Counted from the first letter of the stretch, positions 49,969 to 61,937 are shown. The stretch: DNA of 64,000 nucleotides from Streptomyces sp. NL15-2K (GCF_030551255.1 NZ_CP130630.1:2213501-2277500); one strand, 5' to 3'. Numbers and translations: made by a program. The notes: generated from the sequence alone by a model not told the origin.

Positions 49969-50760
49969 ATGAGGAAGAGTCACCCCATCCGACGTGTCGT
50001 GCTCGCGACCGCCGCCACCGTCTCCGGCGTCGTGCTGCTGCTGTCGCTGAAGCCGTCGTCAGACCCGGCGTCGGCGGCGGGTGGCGCGGCGCCCCAGCCC
50101 CCGGCGCAGGAGTCGGTGCAGGGCGGCGCCCAGCCCGCCGGGTCCGGCTCGGTCACCGGGGACGCGGCCCAGACGCAGTACGGCGCCGTCCAGGTCCGGC
50201 TGACCGTCGCGGGCGGCAAGATCACCAAGGCCGAGACGGTACAGGCGCCCAAGGGCGGGAAGAGCGACCAGATCACCGCCGACGCCGTACCCAAGCTCAA
50301 CCAGGCGGCGGTCGCCGCGCAGGGCGCGGAGATCGACGCGGTGTCCGGAGCCACGTACACCAGCGCCGGCTACAAGCAGTCCCTGCAGTCGGCCGTGGAC
50401 AAGGCGAAGGCCGCGGCCGGGTCGGGCGCGTCCCAGGACCAGGGATCGGGCTCGGGCTCGGGCTCGGGCTCGGGCAACGCCCAGGCCGCCCGTACCGTCA
50501 CCGGCTCCGTCTCCCAGACCCAGTACGGCCCGGTCCAGGTCCGTATCACGGTCAGCGGCGGGAAGATCACCAAGGCGGAGGCCGTCCAGGCGCCCAAGGG
50601 CGGGGAGAGCGACCAGAAGACCGCCCTCTCCATACCCCAGCTGAACCAGGCGGCCGTGGCGGCCGGCAGCGCGGACATCGACTCGGTCTCCGGGGCCACC
50701 TACACCAGCACCGCGTACAAGGAGTCGCTGCAGGCTGCCCTGGACCAGGCCGGTGGCTGA
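49969..50760 (+). CDS. Exported protein with two FMN-binding domains
   Basis: The 263-residue protein has a signal or anchor (VVLATAATVSGVVLLLSL, about 7-24). Two FMN_bind domains follow (about 55-140 and 175-260), about 75 percent identical, joined by a Ser-Gly linker. Each ends in the flavinylation motif SGATYTS, where ApbE attaches FMN to Thr. The likely role is an extracytoplasmic electron carrier. It lies 28 bp after the ferric-reductase-like gene and overlaps apbE. Confidence 0.92.
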   Translation: MRKSHPIRRVVLATAATVSGVVLLLSLKPSSDPASAAGGAAPQPPAQESVQGGAQPAGSGSVTGDAAQTQYGAVQVRLTVAGGKITKAETVQAPKGGKSDQITADAVPKLNQAAVAAQGAEIDAVSGATYTSAGYKQSLQSAVDKAKAAAGSGASQDQGSGSGSGSGSGNAQAARTVTGSVSQTQYGPVQVRITVSGGKITKAEAVQAPKGGESDQKTALSIPQLNQAAVAAGSADIDSVSGATYTSTAYKESLQAALDQAGG

Positions 50761-51553
50761 CACAGTGGCCGATTCGGCACAAGCTCCCGCCGCGGTACGT
50801 CATGCGGAGGAGGTCATGGGGACGGTCTTCTCCTTCGACGTCCGCGGCGGGGATCCCGACGCGATACGGGCGGCCCTGCGGGAGGCGGTCGCCGACCTGC
50901 ACCGGGTCGACGAGGTGTTCAGCACCTACCGCGAGCACAGCCAGATCTCCCGGCTGGCCCGCGGTGAACTGACCGTCGAGGAGTGCGATCCGCTGGTCGC
51001 CGAGGCGCTCGAACTGGGCGCCGAGGCGGAGCGGGCGAGCGACGGCTGGTTCAGCATGCGCTACGAGGGCCGCCTCGACCCGACCGGCATCGTCAAGGGC
51101 TGGGCCACCGAACGGGCGGCCCGGCTGCTGGCGGATGCCGGGGCGAGCGGGGTGAGCGTCAACGGCGGCGGGGACGTGCAACTGCTGGGCGTACCCGGGG
51201 CGCAGCGGCCGTGGCGGGTGGGGGTGTCGGACCCGTTGCGCCCGGGCGGACTGGCGGCGGTGATCTCAGCGGCGGGCGCGGCCGAACTGGCCGTCGCCAC
51301 GTCCGGTACGGCCGAGCGGGGCACGCACATCGTCGACCCCCGCACGGGCCGCTCGGCGGTCACCGACCTCGTGGCGGTGACGGTGGTGGCCCCTCAACTG
51401 ACCTGGGCGGACTGCTGGGCGACGGCAGCTTTCGCGATGGGGTCGCGGGAGGGCTTGCGCTGGCTGGAGTCGCTGCCGGACGTGGAGGCGCTGTTGATCA
51501 CGGCGGGCGATGAGGTGAGGTGCACAGGAGGCCTGGCATCTCGACTGGGGTGA
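50753..51553 (+). CDS. apbE: FAD:protein FMN transferase
   Basis: This 266-residue ApbE family enzyme is shorter than most members (about 300-350 aa) and has no signal peptide. The family features EEVMGTVFSFDV, VFSTYREHSQISRL, SVNGGGDVQLLG and ATSGTAERGTHIVDPRTG (about 183-200) are present. It transfers FMN from FAD to Thr of SGAT motifs, here most likely those of the preceding FMN_bind protein. GTG 50753 overlaps the upstream stop by 8 bp; GTG 50765 is also possible. Confidence 0.92.
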   Translation: MADTVADSAQAPAAVRHAEEVMGTVFSFDVRGGDPDAIRAALREAVADLHRVDEVFSTYREHSQISRLARGELTVEECDPLVAEALELGAEAERASDGWFSMRYEGRLDPTGIVKGWATERAARLLADAGASGVSVNGGGDVQLLGVPGAQRPWRVGVSDPLRPGGLAAVISAAGAAELAVATSGTAERGTHIVDPRTGRSAVTDLVAVTVVAPQLTWADCWATAAFAMGSREGLRWLESLPDVEALLITAGDEVRCTGGLASRLG

Positions 51554-51565
51554 GTAGAGGTACTT

Positions 51566-51620
51566 AGGGGCGCGGGGCTGTATCGATTTGCGGCTCCGCC
51601 GCGTGGGCGCGACCAGCCAC
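51566..51620 (+). repeat. Dispersed 55-bp intergenic repeat, copy 2
   Basis: Near-identical to 43055-43109 but in opposite orientation (AGGGGCGCGGGGCTGTATCG, then GCGGCTCCGCCGCG). It lies between the convergent apbE and argR genes. Confidence 0.9.
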
Positions 51621-51659
51621 CCACAATCCGCAGTCGGCGTACGGCAGTCACCATCCCCC

Positions 51660-52199
51660 TCAGTGCCCGTTCTGAGCCAGCCTCAACAAGTGATCCGCCA
51701 ACGCCTGCCCCCCAACCGGATCCCGACTGATCAACAACAACGTGTCGTCACCAGCGATGGTCCCCAAAATGTCGTGCAGCTCAGCCTGATCAATCGCCGA
51801 GGCAAGAAACTGAGCCGCACCCGGCGGGGTGCGCAGAACGACGAGGTTGGCAGAAGCCTCCGCAGAGATCAGCAGCTCCGCGGACAACCGCCGCATCCGC
51901 TCCTCCTTCGCCGACCCCCCCAACGGTGCCCGAGGGGTCCGGAAACCCCCCTCACTGGGCACCGCATAGATCAGGTCGCCGTCGGTGTTACGGATCTTCA
52001 CCGCGTTCAGCTCGTCCAGATCCCGGGAGAGCGTCGCCTGTGTGACGCTCAACCCGTCGTCGGCGAGCAGCTTCGCCAACTGGCTCTGCGACCTCACCGG
52101 CTGCCGATTGAGGATGTCCACGATCCGGCGGTGCCGCGCGGTGCGGGTCTGCGGTACGGCAGGCCCCGCGGTCTGCTCGTGCTCCTGCGCCTGGCTCAT
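51660..52199 (-). CDS. argR: Arginine repressor
   Basis: The 179-residue ArgR has an N-terminal winged helix ([20 protein letters not shown] then [13 protein letters not shown], about 38-70). The C-terminal hexamerisation and arginine site includes [14 protein letters not shown] (about 145-158). It represses ARG-box promoters when bound to arginine. It is the last gene of argCJBDR, so it is likely autoregulated. ATG 52199 fits the family start; the upstream Gln-rich head is short. Confidence 0.95.
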   Translation of the reverse strand: MSQAQEHEQTAGPAVPQTRTARHRRIVDILNRQPVRSQSQLAKLLADDGLSVTQATLSRDLDELNAVKIRNTDGDLIYAVPSEGGFRTPRAPLGGSAKEERMRRLSAELLISAEASANLVVLRTPPGAAQFLASAIDQAELHDILGTIAGDDTLLLISRDPVGGQALADHLLRLAQNGH

Positions 52200-52218
52200 C
52201 GTCGTCTCATTCCCCGGA

Positions 52219-53406
52219 TCATCCTTCCCCCTTGGCCACGTCCAGGATGCCGGGCAGCGCCTGAAGAAGCGCGTCCACTTCCTCGTCACCGAGGTTCAGC
52301 GGCGGCATCAGCCGTACGACCTCGGGGGCGGGCGCGTTCACCAGGAACCCGGCGTCCTGAGCCGCCTGCTGCGCCTTCGGCGCGAGCGGCTCGGTGAGCA
52401 CGATACCCAGGAGCAGGCCGGCGCCCCGGACATAATCGATCAACGGGTGACCGAGAGACTCGATTCCCTCGCGCAGCTTCTCGCCCTGCCGCTTCACGTT
52501 CTCCAGCAGGCCCTCGGCGGCGATGGTGTCGACGACGGCGAGTCCGGCCGCGCAGGCGATCGGGTTGCCGCCGAAGGTCGTACCGTGCTGGCCCGGCTGG
52601 AGCAGCTCGGCGGCCCGTCCGAAGGCGATGGTGGCGCCCAGCGGGAGCCCGCCGCCGAGGCCCTTGGCGAGCGTGACGACGTCCGGCAGGACGCCCTCGT
52701 GGGCCTGGTACTCGAACCAGTGCCCGGTCCGGCCGATGCCGGTCTGCACCTCGTCCAGGACCAGCAGCGCACCGGTGGCGGCGGTGATCGCCCGGGCCGC
52801 CTTCAGGTAGCCGACCGGGGGCACCACGGCCCCGTTCTCGCCCTGGACCGGCTCGATGATGACGAGCGCCGTGTCCTCGGTGACCGCGGCGGCCAGCGCC
52901 TGCGCGTCGCCGTACGGAACGTGCGTGACGTCACCGGGCAGCGGCAGGAACGGCTCCTGCTTGCCGGGCTGGCCGGTCAGCGCGAGGGCGCCCATCGTGC
53001 GGCCGTGGAAGCCGCCCTCGGTCGCGACCATGTGCGTCCGCCCGGTCAGCCGGCCGATCTTGAAGGCGCCCTCGTTCGCCTCGGCGCCCGAGTTGCAGAA
53101 GAACACCTTGCCGTCGCGGCCGAAGAGCTCCAGCAGCCGCTCGGCGAGCGCGACGGGCGGCTCGGCGATGAAGAGGTTGGAGACGTGGCCGAGGGAGGCG
53201 ATCTGCTTGCTGACGGCCTCGACGATCGCGGGGTGGGCGTGGCCGAGCGCGTTGACCGCGATGCCGCCGACGAAGTCGACGTACTCCTTGCCGTCGGCGT
53301 CCCAGACCCTGCCGCCCTCACCCCGCACGAGGGGCAGCCGCGGGGTGCCGTAGTTGTTCATGAGCGCGCCCTGCCACCGCTGCGTCAGCTCTTCGTTGGC
53401 GGTCAT
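52219..53406 (-). CDS. argD: Acetylornithine aminotransferase
   Basis: This 395-residue class-III aminotransferase has the PLP motif [15 protein letters not shown] (about 213-227) and Lys in [14 protein letters not shown] (about 244-257). It makes N-acetylornithine from acetylglutamate semialdehyde and glutamate. ATG 53406 overlaps the argB stop (ATGA), so translation is coupled. Confidence 0.95.
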   Translation of the reverse strand: MTANEELTQRWQGALMNNYGTPRLPLVRGEGGRVWDADGKEYVDFVGGIAVNALGHAHPAIVEAVSKQIASLGHVSNLFIAEPPVALAERLLELFGRDGKVFFCNSGAEANEGAFKIGRLTGRTHMVATEGGFHGRTMGALALTGQPGKQEPFLPLPGDVTHVPYGDAQALAAAVTEDTALVIIEPVQGENGAVVPPVGYLKAARAITAATGALLVLDEVQTGIGRTGHWFEYQAHEGVLPDVVTLAKGLGGGLPLGATIAFGRAAELLQPGQHGTTFGGNPIACAAGLAVVDTIAAEGLLENVKRQGEKLREGIESLGHPLIDYVRGAGLLLGIVLTEPLAPKAQQAAQDAGFLVNAPAPEVVRLMPPLNLGDEEVDALLQALPGILDVAKGEG

Positions 53407-54307
53407 ACGGCATCCCCCTCTTGCTCGTCGGGCACGACCATCGTGCCGATGCCCTCGTCGGTGAAGATCTCCAGCAGGATCGAGTGCTGGACCCGGCCGT
53501 CGATGACGCGGGCGGTGGTGACGCCGCCCCGCACGGCGTGCAGGCAGCCCTCCATCTTCGGCACCATGCCGGACGACAGGTCCGGCAGCAGCTTCTCCAG
53601 TTGGGAAGCGGTGAGGCGGCTGATCACCTCGTCGCTGTTCGGCCAGTCCTCGTAGAGGCCCTCGACGTCCGTGAGGACCATGAGGGTTTCGGCGCCCAGA
53701 GCAGCAGCGAGTGCCGCAGCCGCCGTATCAGCATTGACGTTGTAGACATGTCCGTCGTCCTGGCTTCGGGCGATCGACGAGACGACCGGGATACGGCCGT
53801 CGGCGAGCAGGGCGTCGATCGCGCCCGTGTCGATCTCGGTGATCTCGCCCACCCGCCCGATGTCGACCAACTCGCCGTCGATCTCGGGCTGGTGCTTGGT
53901 GGCGGTGATGGTGTGCGCGTCCTCGCCGGTGAGGCCGACGGCGAGCGGGCCGTGCTGGTTGAGCAGTCCGACCAGCTCGCGCTGCACTTGTCCGGCCAGC
54001 ACCATCCGTACGACGTCCATGGCGTCCTCGGTGGTGACCCTGAGCCCCGCCTTGAACTCGCTGACGATGCCGTGCCGGTCGAGGGCGGCGCTGATCTGCG
54101 GGCCTCCGCCGTGCACGACGACGGGCTTGAGGCCGGCGTGGTGCAGGAACACCACGTCCTGCGCGAACGCGGCCTTCAGCTCCTCGTCGATCATGGCGTT
54201 GCCGCCGAACTTGATGACGACGGTCTTGCCGTTGTGCCGGACCAGCCAGGGCAGCGCCTCGATGAGGATCTGGGCCTTGGGGAGCGCGGTGTGCTTTCGA
54301 GTAGTGC

Positions 54308-54311
<4 letters not shown>
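53403..54311 (-). CDS. argB: Acetylglutamate kinase
   Basis: The 302-residue kinase has [10 protein letters not shown] (about 31-40), [10 protein letters not shown] (about 62-71) and the N-terminal helix seen in arginine-inhibited hexameric AGKs ([13 protein letters not shown]). It phosphorylates N-acetylglutamate. ATG 54311 overlaps the argJ stop in ATGA. Confidence 0.96.
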
Positions 54312-56539
<2,228 letters not shown>

Positions 56540-56620
56540 TCCTGGGGTGGACAGAGGGCGTCGCCGGTGCGACTGATTCCCAATGATGCTTGTCAACCAG
56601 CGAGCCGTAGGGTGCGGCTC

Positions 56621-57145
56621 ATGGATTCGTTGATCACTGCCGTCCGCGAACAGGACGAGGCTGCCCGGTTTCTCGCCTGGCCGGGCGACTTCGACCTGGA
56701 CCGCGGCGACCATGTCGAGGAGGTCCACCTCGCCTCGTGCGCCGCGCTCGAGGGTTTCGCCGGCGACGGCGCTGGGGGCACGTACTTCTTCTGCGGTGAA
56801 GGCGGCGAGGAACGTCCAATCCTCTATGCCGACTCCGAAGGAAGTGCGGCGCTGGTTGCGATCGGCCTGCCCGAGCTCCTGCAGCTGCTGCTGGTCGCCC
56901 CGTGGTGGCGCGACTGCCAAGCGTTCACGGAGGAGGAAAGTCGCGAGCTCGCGGCCGAGTACCTGGAGGACATGCCGGATCTCGTGGCCCGAAGGGAACG
57001 GGCCGCCGCAGCCCTTGACCTCGACCTTCCGGACCAGGCAGACGTCCTGGCCCGCTTGCGGGAGGCAGCCGTTGGGGTGGGAGAGAACTTCGTTCTCATC
57101 TTCACGCCGGAGGGGCACCCCTACGAACCTCTCATCAGGAACTGA
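56621..57145 (+). CDS. Acidic hypothetical protein (174 aa)
   Basis: The 174-residue soluble protein is rich in Glu, Asp and Leu. It starts DSLITAVREQDEAARFLAWP and holds LPELLQLLLVAPWWRDCQAF mid-protein. The fold may resemble SUKH-type immunity proteins, but I see no decisive motif. The position, at the edge of the accessory patch, fits an immunity or orphan protein. ATG 56621 is the first in-frame start after the arg promoter. It has no toxin neighbour. Confidence 0.65.
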   Translation: MDSLITAVREQDEAARFLAWPGDFDLDRGDHVEEVHLASCAALEGFAGDGAGGTYFFCGEGGEERPILYADSEGSAALVAIGLPELLQLLLVAPWWRDCQAFTEEESRELAAEYLEDMPDLVARRERAAAALDLDLPDQADVLARLREAAVGVGENFVLIFTPEGHPYEPLIRN

Positions 57146-57244
57146 GACGCATTGGGGCAGCAGGCAGCATGCAGCGGGCAGCACGCGCCGTCTCGGATCA
57201 ACAGGGATCAACTCACGGCGAGACCGCGCTGAGGTGGCTGCGGC

Positions 57245-57450
57245 TCAAAGGTTTCGCTGATCACGTATAAGGGCCCACAGGACGTCGAGGCGTCGGCGCG
57301 CGAGGGCGAGGACTGCCTGCTTGTGGCTCTTTCCCTCGGCTCGTTTGCGGTCGTAGAAGTCTTTGAGGTGGGGCAGAAGCGGGCGGCGATCTGGGCGGAG
57401 AGGTAGAACACGCGCAGGAGTCGGCGGTGGTAGCGGTGTGGTCGGCGCAT
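57245..57450 (-). pseudogene. IS110-family transposase, C-terminal remnant
   Basis: Two frames hold the tail of an IS110 transposase. RRPHRYHRRLLRVFYLSA (57361-57447) is in one and FYDRKRAEGKSHKQAVLALA, ending WALIRDQ (57245-57400), in the next. A frameshift lies near 57360, and the catalytic N-terminal half is absent. Confidence 0.8.
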
Positions 57451-57690
57451 GTACGTCGAGGAGGCCCTCCTCGACGCGATCATGGCCGGGGCATCCGGCT
57501 ACGTCCTCAAGCAGATCAAGGGATCCGGCCTCGTCTCGGCCGTCCGCACCGTGGCCTCGGGCCAGTCGATGCTCGACCCCGCGACCACGGCCCGGCTGAT
57601 GCTCTCGCTGCGCACGGAACCTTGTCAGACCCCGGCCGTACCTTCCGAACTCGTGGGCCTCTCGCCGCGGGAGAAGGACATCCTGGGTCG
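57449..57690 (+). pseudogene. Truncated LuxR-type response regulator (NarL/DevR-like)
   Basis: About 78 residues match the end of a receiver domain (EEALLDAIMAGASGYVLKQI, SAVRTVASGQSMLDP) and the start of the LuxR domain (LSPREKDILG). The phosphorylated Asp half and the helix-turn-helix are missing, and the frame continues into unrelated sequence. It abuts the IS110 remnant. Confidence 0.75.
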
Positions 57691-57957
57691 GCAGCCTCGG
57701 CGTGCAGCAGGCAGCAGAGCAGGGGCACGCACCAGGGTCCGTGATGCCGACCGTATCCAGCCTGCGCCGCCCGCGACGGATCAGGCCAAGCGGCACGGAG
57801 TCGGGCTGGGAGCGGCCTCGGATGTGCCGCCTGCCTTCGGCATCGTCGGTCTCACGGGCACGTACTCGTGCCGCCACCCGCACCAGCCTGACGGCAACAC
57901 GTCGCACAGAACAGGACAAGCATCGCGTCATATCGCGACAAAGTGACGTCACCTGAC
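57691..57957. other. Intergenic remainder, no gene recognised
   Basis: Frames here lack coding-type third positions and family matches. A GTGCAGCAGGCAGCAG stretch resembles one at 57160-57180 and may mark a recombination seam. Confidence 0.4.
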
Positions 57958-57981
57958 ACGGCATTAGATGCGTTAGGACCG

Positions 57982-58011
57982 TTGACACACTTCTTGCCAT
58001 AGATCTACTTT
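57982..58011 (+). promoter_or_regulatory. Promoter of the beta-helix glycosidase
   Basis: A consensus TTGACA (57982-57987) and TACTTT (58006-58011) are 18 bp apart, about 68 bp before the start codon. Confidence 0.6.
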
Positions 58012-58078
58012 GAGCCGCCAACGTAAACATTCTGTGAACACATCCGCCCTTGGATTACGTAGCAGATTAGAGGTACAG

Positions 58079-59968
58079 ATGTCCTTGCATCGCGGAGGCA
58101 GGCTCGCCGCTCTCATCTCGTGTCTTATGACAGCGATGTTCATGTCACTCATGTTCGCGGTACCCGCTCACGCCGCCACGACGTTGACGACCTACCCGGC
58201 GCCTGCGGGGCACCCCCTGAGCACCGACTTCACAGTCAAGGTGCGCACACCCGGCGGAACCTGGATCGACCTGGACGAGTATCAAACTCGGGTCGGAGGG
58301 CCCTCAAGGGCGTCGTGGGCCTCGTTCGTCAACTTCGACACCAACGGTCCCGTCGAACTGTCCGTCACCCACAACCTGGGGGCCGTGTCGACGGTGAAGG
58401 TCAAGCCCTCGGCCAAAGGCATCACACCGGCGATCAGCGGCAATACCGCGACCTTCACGATCTCGGGGCCGATGAAGCTCGTCGTTGATGTGAACGACAA
58501 CGTCGATCAGGACCTGATGATCTTCGCCAACCCGCTGGAGACCAACGTGCCCAGCGCGTCGGATCCGAACGTCGTCTACTACGGCCCCGGGTTCTACGAC
58601 ACCGGCGACATCACCGTCCCGAGCGGCAAGACGCTGTACATCGCCGGCGGAGCCGTGATCAGGGGCGGCGTCATCGCGAACAACGTCTCCGACGTGACGA
58701 TCAGGGGGCGCGGCATCCTCTACCGCCCCGACGGCGAGGGGGTCTCGATCGATCGCTCGACGAACGTGACCGTCGACGGCATCATCGTCAACGGTTACGG
58801 CAACCTGAACAACGGTGGTTACGGGGTCAGCCTCGGATCCTCGAACAACGTGTCCCTCAACAACATCAAGCTCCTGGCGTACAGGAAGTGGAGCGATGGA
58901 GTGGACGCGATGGCGTCGAACAACATCAACGTCAACGACTCCTACATCCGCACCGGTGACGACAGCATCGCGATCTACGGCTCGCGTAGCGGTGACGGCT
59001 TTGGGTATTTCGGAAGCACGAACGTCTTCAATGTGACCAACTCGATCCTCATGCCGGGCAAAGCGCATCCGGTCAACGTGGGCACACACGGCAATCCGGA
59101 CGCCCCCGACACGATCAGCGGGATCACGATTTCCAACGTGGACATCCTGACGCACAACCCGCTGTCCGCTGTCTCACCGATTTCTCTCACCGCGAGCGAT
59201 TCGAACCTCGTGACGGACGTCCTGCTCACGGACATCCGGTGGGAGGACGTGCTCGTCGGCAAGTTCCTGGACGTGATCACCTACAAGAATCCGGGATACG
59301 GCTTGTCGGTCGGTCGCGGAATCAACGGCGTCACCGTCAAGAACTTCTCGTACAACGGCAACCTGCAGTACGACAACAACATCTATGGCTACGACGCGAC
59401 CCGGATGACCCAGAACGTGGCCTTCGAGAACCTGACGGTCAATGGAGCCGTGGTGACGAATGCCGCCGCCGGACGATTCGCGATCGGGAGCTACACCAGC
59501 AACATCACCTTCTCCGCGGGCAGCGGAACCCCGATCCAGAGCGGACACGTCTACAAGATCCAGAACGCCAAGAGCGGCAAGGTGCTCGGCATCAGCAATA
59601 TGTTGAAGACCGACGGCGCCCAGGCGCTGCAGTGGTCGGACAACGGAACAGCCGACCACGAGTGGACATTCACCCAGCTGAGCAATGGCAACTACGAGCT
59701 CACGAACGTGAACTCCGGCAAGGTGCTCGGCATCAGCGGCATGTCGACCGCTGACGGCGCGCAAGCCCTGCAGTGGTCGGACAACGGAACAGCCGACCAC
59801 GAGTGGCAACTGGTGACGTCGGCGAATGGCGCCTACAAGCTGGTCAACCGATACAGCTCCAAGGTGCTCGGCATCAAGGACGGATCAACATCCGAAGGTG
59901 CGCTCGCGGTGCAACAGCTGGCCAACGGCAACCTCGACCAAAGCTGGAACCTCGTGTTCGTCAGATAA
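58079..59968 (+). CDS. Secreted right-handed beta-helix glycoside hydrolase with ricin-type lectin domain
   Basis: This 629-residue protein has a signal peptide (to about residue 33, VPAHA). An N-terminal beta domain (34-150) is followed by a parallel beta-helix (about 170-480) with N-rich repeats. Residues DGVD, GDDSIAIYG and AHPVNVGTHG resemble the NTD, DD and GHG positions of GH28 polygalacturonases; GH49 or GH110-type enzymes are alternatives. A beta-trefoil ricin domain (about 487-629) has three KVLGI repeats. Codons contain many A or T third positions, unlike neighbours, suggesting transfer. It is probably cleaving a plant polysaccharide. Confidence 0.8.
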   Translation: MSLHRGGRLAALISCLMTAMFMSLMFAVPAHAATTLTTYPAPAGHPLSTDFTVKVRTPGGTWIDLDEYQTRVGGPSRASWASFVNFDTNGPVELSVTHNLGAVSTVKVKPSAKGITPAISGNTATFTISGPMKLVVDVNDNVDQDLMIFANPLETNVPSASDPNVVYYGPGFYDTGDITVPSGKTLYIAGGAVIRGGVIANNVSDVTIRGRGILYRPDGEGVSIDRSTNVTVDGIIVNGYGNLNNGGYGVSLGSSNNVSLNNIKLLAYRKWSDGVDAMASNNINVNDSYIRTGDDSIAIYGSRSGDGFGYFGSTNVFNVTNSILMPGKAHPVNVGTHGNPDAPDTISGITISNVDILTHNPLSAVSPISLTASDSNLVTDVLLTDIRWEDVLVGKFLDVITYKNPGYGLSVGRGINGVTVKNFSYNGNLQYDNNIYGYDATRMTQNVAFENLTVNGAVVTNAAAGRFAIGSYTSNITFSAGSGTPIQSGHVYKIQNAKSGKVLGISNMLKTDGAQALQWSDNGTADHEWTFTQLSNGNYELTNVNSGKVLGISGMSTADGAQALQWSDNGTADHEWQLVTSANGAYKLVNRYSSKVLGIKDGSTSEGALAVQQLANGNLDQSWNLVFVR

Positions 59969-59991
59969 CAAGGTAGGGCCGAATCGAGCCC

Positions 59992-60035
59992 ATGACGTGC
60001 CCACCGGATGCTTTCCGCTCCGGTGGGCACGTCAT
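59992..60035 (+). terminator. Terminator of the beta-helix glycosidase
   Basis: A perfect 17-bp stem (ATGACGTGCCCACCGGA at 59992-60008, partner at 60019-60035) has a 10-base loop. It follows the stop by 23 bp. Confidence 0.85.
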
Positions 60036-60488
60036 CGCGTCGGAACCCTCTGTCACGCCCTCGGACGACTGGACGATCGGCACTTCACCGGGCACGCGTC
60101 GACTCGCAGTCCATGACGGCGAATGGGCCGGCGAACTCGGTCGCCTGACTACAAGTATGTCAACACCCCTGACACACTTCCCCAATCCGGCCCCACGGCG
60201 TAACTCGACGCCTCCTCGCATGGCCACCCGGCCCGCGCGAACCCATCGGAGTACTGCATTCACCGACCTCGCCGTTGCCCAGCGCGATCACGGCGGCGAT
60301 CACCGGCCGACATCGTTCACGGCGACGGCAGAGTGGATCACCGACGCGCTGGACGTGCTCGGCATTCCCTGCGTGGCCGACCGACTGTCGCTGTCTCGGG
60401 ACAGAACACTTAGGGCTCAGCCCGAACCGGATCCGGGTCCAGCCCATGGTGCGACCGAGTCGGTCGGGCGCGCGAGATACTTGCGACC
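60036..60488. other. Intergenic region before the ROK gene, no gene recognised
   Basis: Frames lack family matches and have mixed codon bias. TGACACACTTC occurs at 60167-60177 and also over the -35 of the glycosidase (57983-57993), so it could be a shared regulatory element. Confidence 0.4.
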
Positions 60489-61736
60489 ATGACGTCGTAC
60501 TCGCCCGGGGGCTCGCTCCGCACGCTGCGCCTGTCCAACGCGGCCGCCGTTCTTCGCACAGTCGCCGAAGCCGGTCCGCTGCACCGCGCCGAGATCGCTC
60601 GTCGCGTCGAACTCTCGCGTACCACGGTCACCACGATCACCAGAGAGCTGATCGAGGGCGGCGTGCTGGTCGAGTCGCTCGACGACAATCGCGGACCGGA
60701 GGTCGACGGTCGCGCCGGCGGACATCTGATGCTCACTCCGACGGCGGCGTGGGCCGGTGGGGTCAACCTGACGCTCGATGGCGTCGCAGCGCGCGTTCAT
60801 GATCTGGCCGGCGGCGAGCTCGGTACCGCACAGCGCGAGCTCGCACCGACGGACGACGGAGAGCGTCGTGCTGAACTCGCGACGGAAGCGCTCGACGAGG
60901 CGCTCGAGCGGGCCGGCGGCCATCGTGGTCGGCTGCTCGCTGTCGGGTTCGGCCTGCCCGGCCAGATCGATCCGTCCGAAGGCGTCGTGCATGGCGCGCT
61001 CGACGATCAGCCCTGGCATGGCGTGAACGCGCTCGATGTGATGTCGAACCGGCTCGGAGTCCCCGTCCTGGTCGAGAACAACGTCCGGCTCGAGACCCTC
61101 GCAGAATGCCGCTGGGGCGACGCCCGCGACGTCGAGAACCTTATTTACGTGCACATCTCGAGCGGTCTCGCCATCGGCATAGTGATCGCCGGCCAGTTGC
61201 ACCGCGGCGCCGACGGAGGAGCCGGCGAGTTCGGGCATGTCTCGATCGATATCGAGGGCCCCGCGTGCCGCTGCGGCAATCGAGGATGTTTGGTGCTGAA
61301 GGCGGGCGGATCTGCCGTGGGCCGGCGTCTGCGCGACGTGCTCGGCGACTCGGCGAAGCTCTCCGACATCGTGGCCGCCTCCGCCGCAGGCAACCGTGCG
61401 GTGCGCAATGTCCTGAGGGACGTGGGCGGTGTCGTCGGTCGCGAACTGGCAAGCGTCTGCAACCTGCTCAACCCCGAGCTGGTCGTCGTGGGCGGCCAGA
61501 CGGCATCGGCCGGTGACGTCCTGCTCGAGCCGCTGCGCGAGGACCTGGCGCGTCACACCCTCGCTCCCCGGGGTGCGCCAAAGGTCGTACCGTCGCTGCT
61601 CCCGGCAGGCGCCGACGCCGGCGCATGGGGGGCTATCGCGCTCGTACTCGCGAGCGTGCACTCGTCGCCGACGGCGTTGGAGCGCCTTCTCGAGCTGGGT
61701 GCCGCGTCTGTTGAACGGCGCGCGCACAGCTCCTGA
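60489..61736 (+). CDS. ROK-family transcriptional regulator
   Basis: The 415-residue protein has an N-terminal winged helix (AAVLRTVAEAGPLHRAEIAR, then LSRTTVTTITRELIEGG) and a ROK sugar-binding/kinase-like domain. The latter has VGFGLPGQIDP, VLVENNVRLETLAE, GGAGEFGHV and the zinc cluster CRCGNRGCL (about residues 258-266). This layout is that of NagC/XylR-type repressors. The adjacent glycosidase suggests it responds to the released sugar. Codons are less biased than in the core genes. Confidence 0.85.
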   Translation: MTSYSPGGSLRTLRLSNAAAVLRTVAEAGPLHRAEIARRVELSRTTVTTITRELIEGGVLVESLDDNRGPEVDGRAGGHLMLTPTAAWAGGVNLTLDGVAARVHDLAGGELGTAQRELAPTDDGERRAELATEALDEALERAGGHRGRLLAVGFGLPGQIDPSEGVVHGALDDQPWHGVNALDVMSNRLGVPVLVENNVRLETLAECRWGDARDVENLIYVHISSGLAIGIVIAGQLHRGADGGAGEFGHVSIDIEGPACRCGNRGCLVLKAGGSAVGRRLRDVLGDSAKLSDIVAASAAGNRAVRNVLRDVGGVVGRELASVCNLLNPELVVVGGQTASAGDVLLEPLREDLARHTLAPRGAPKVVPSLLPAGADAGAWGAIALVLASVHSSPTALERLLELGAASVERRAHSS

Positions 61737-61793
61737 CCTGCATACGTGACGGGGTGTGTGCACAGGTCAGTGATGTAACGACACAACACGCGC

Positions 61794-61812
61794 AGCGCGG
61801 TCCGTCCGCGCT
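61794..61812 (+). terminator. Hairpin after the ROK gene
   Basis: AGCGCGG and CCGCGCT form a 7-bp stem with a TCCGT loop. No U-tract follows, so the call is weak. Confidence 0.35.
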
Positions 61813-61937
61813 CCCCGCGCCAGGCCGGGAGGCTGGTTGCGCCGGCCTCGGGTCGGCCACGGCCGGGAGGGCTCGACCTGGTATCTCGACCACGGCAAAG
61901 CTCCCAGCCCTGGTGCCCCTGCTGTGCTGTCTCGGTT

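Noticed and set aside
57245..58030. A single 261-residue minus-strand protein
   Set aside because: Only the C-terminal 50 residues match IS110 transposases; the rest is an unrelated frame opposite the response regulator fragment.
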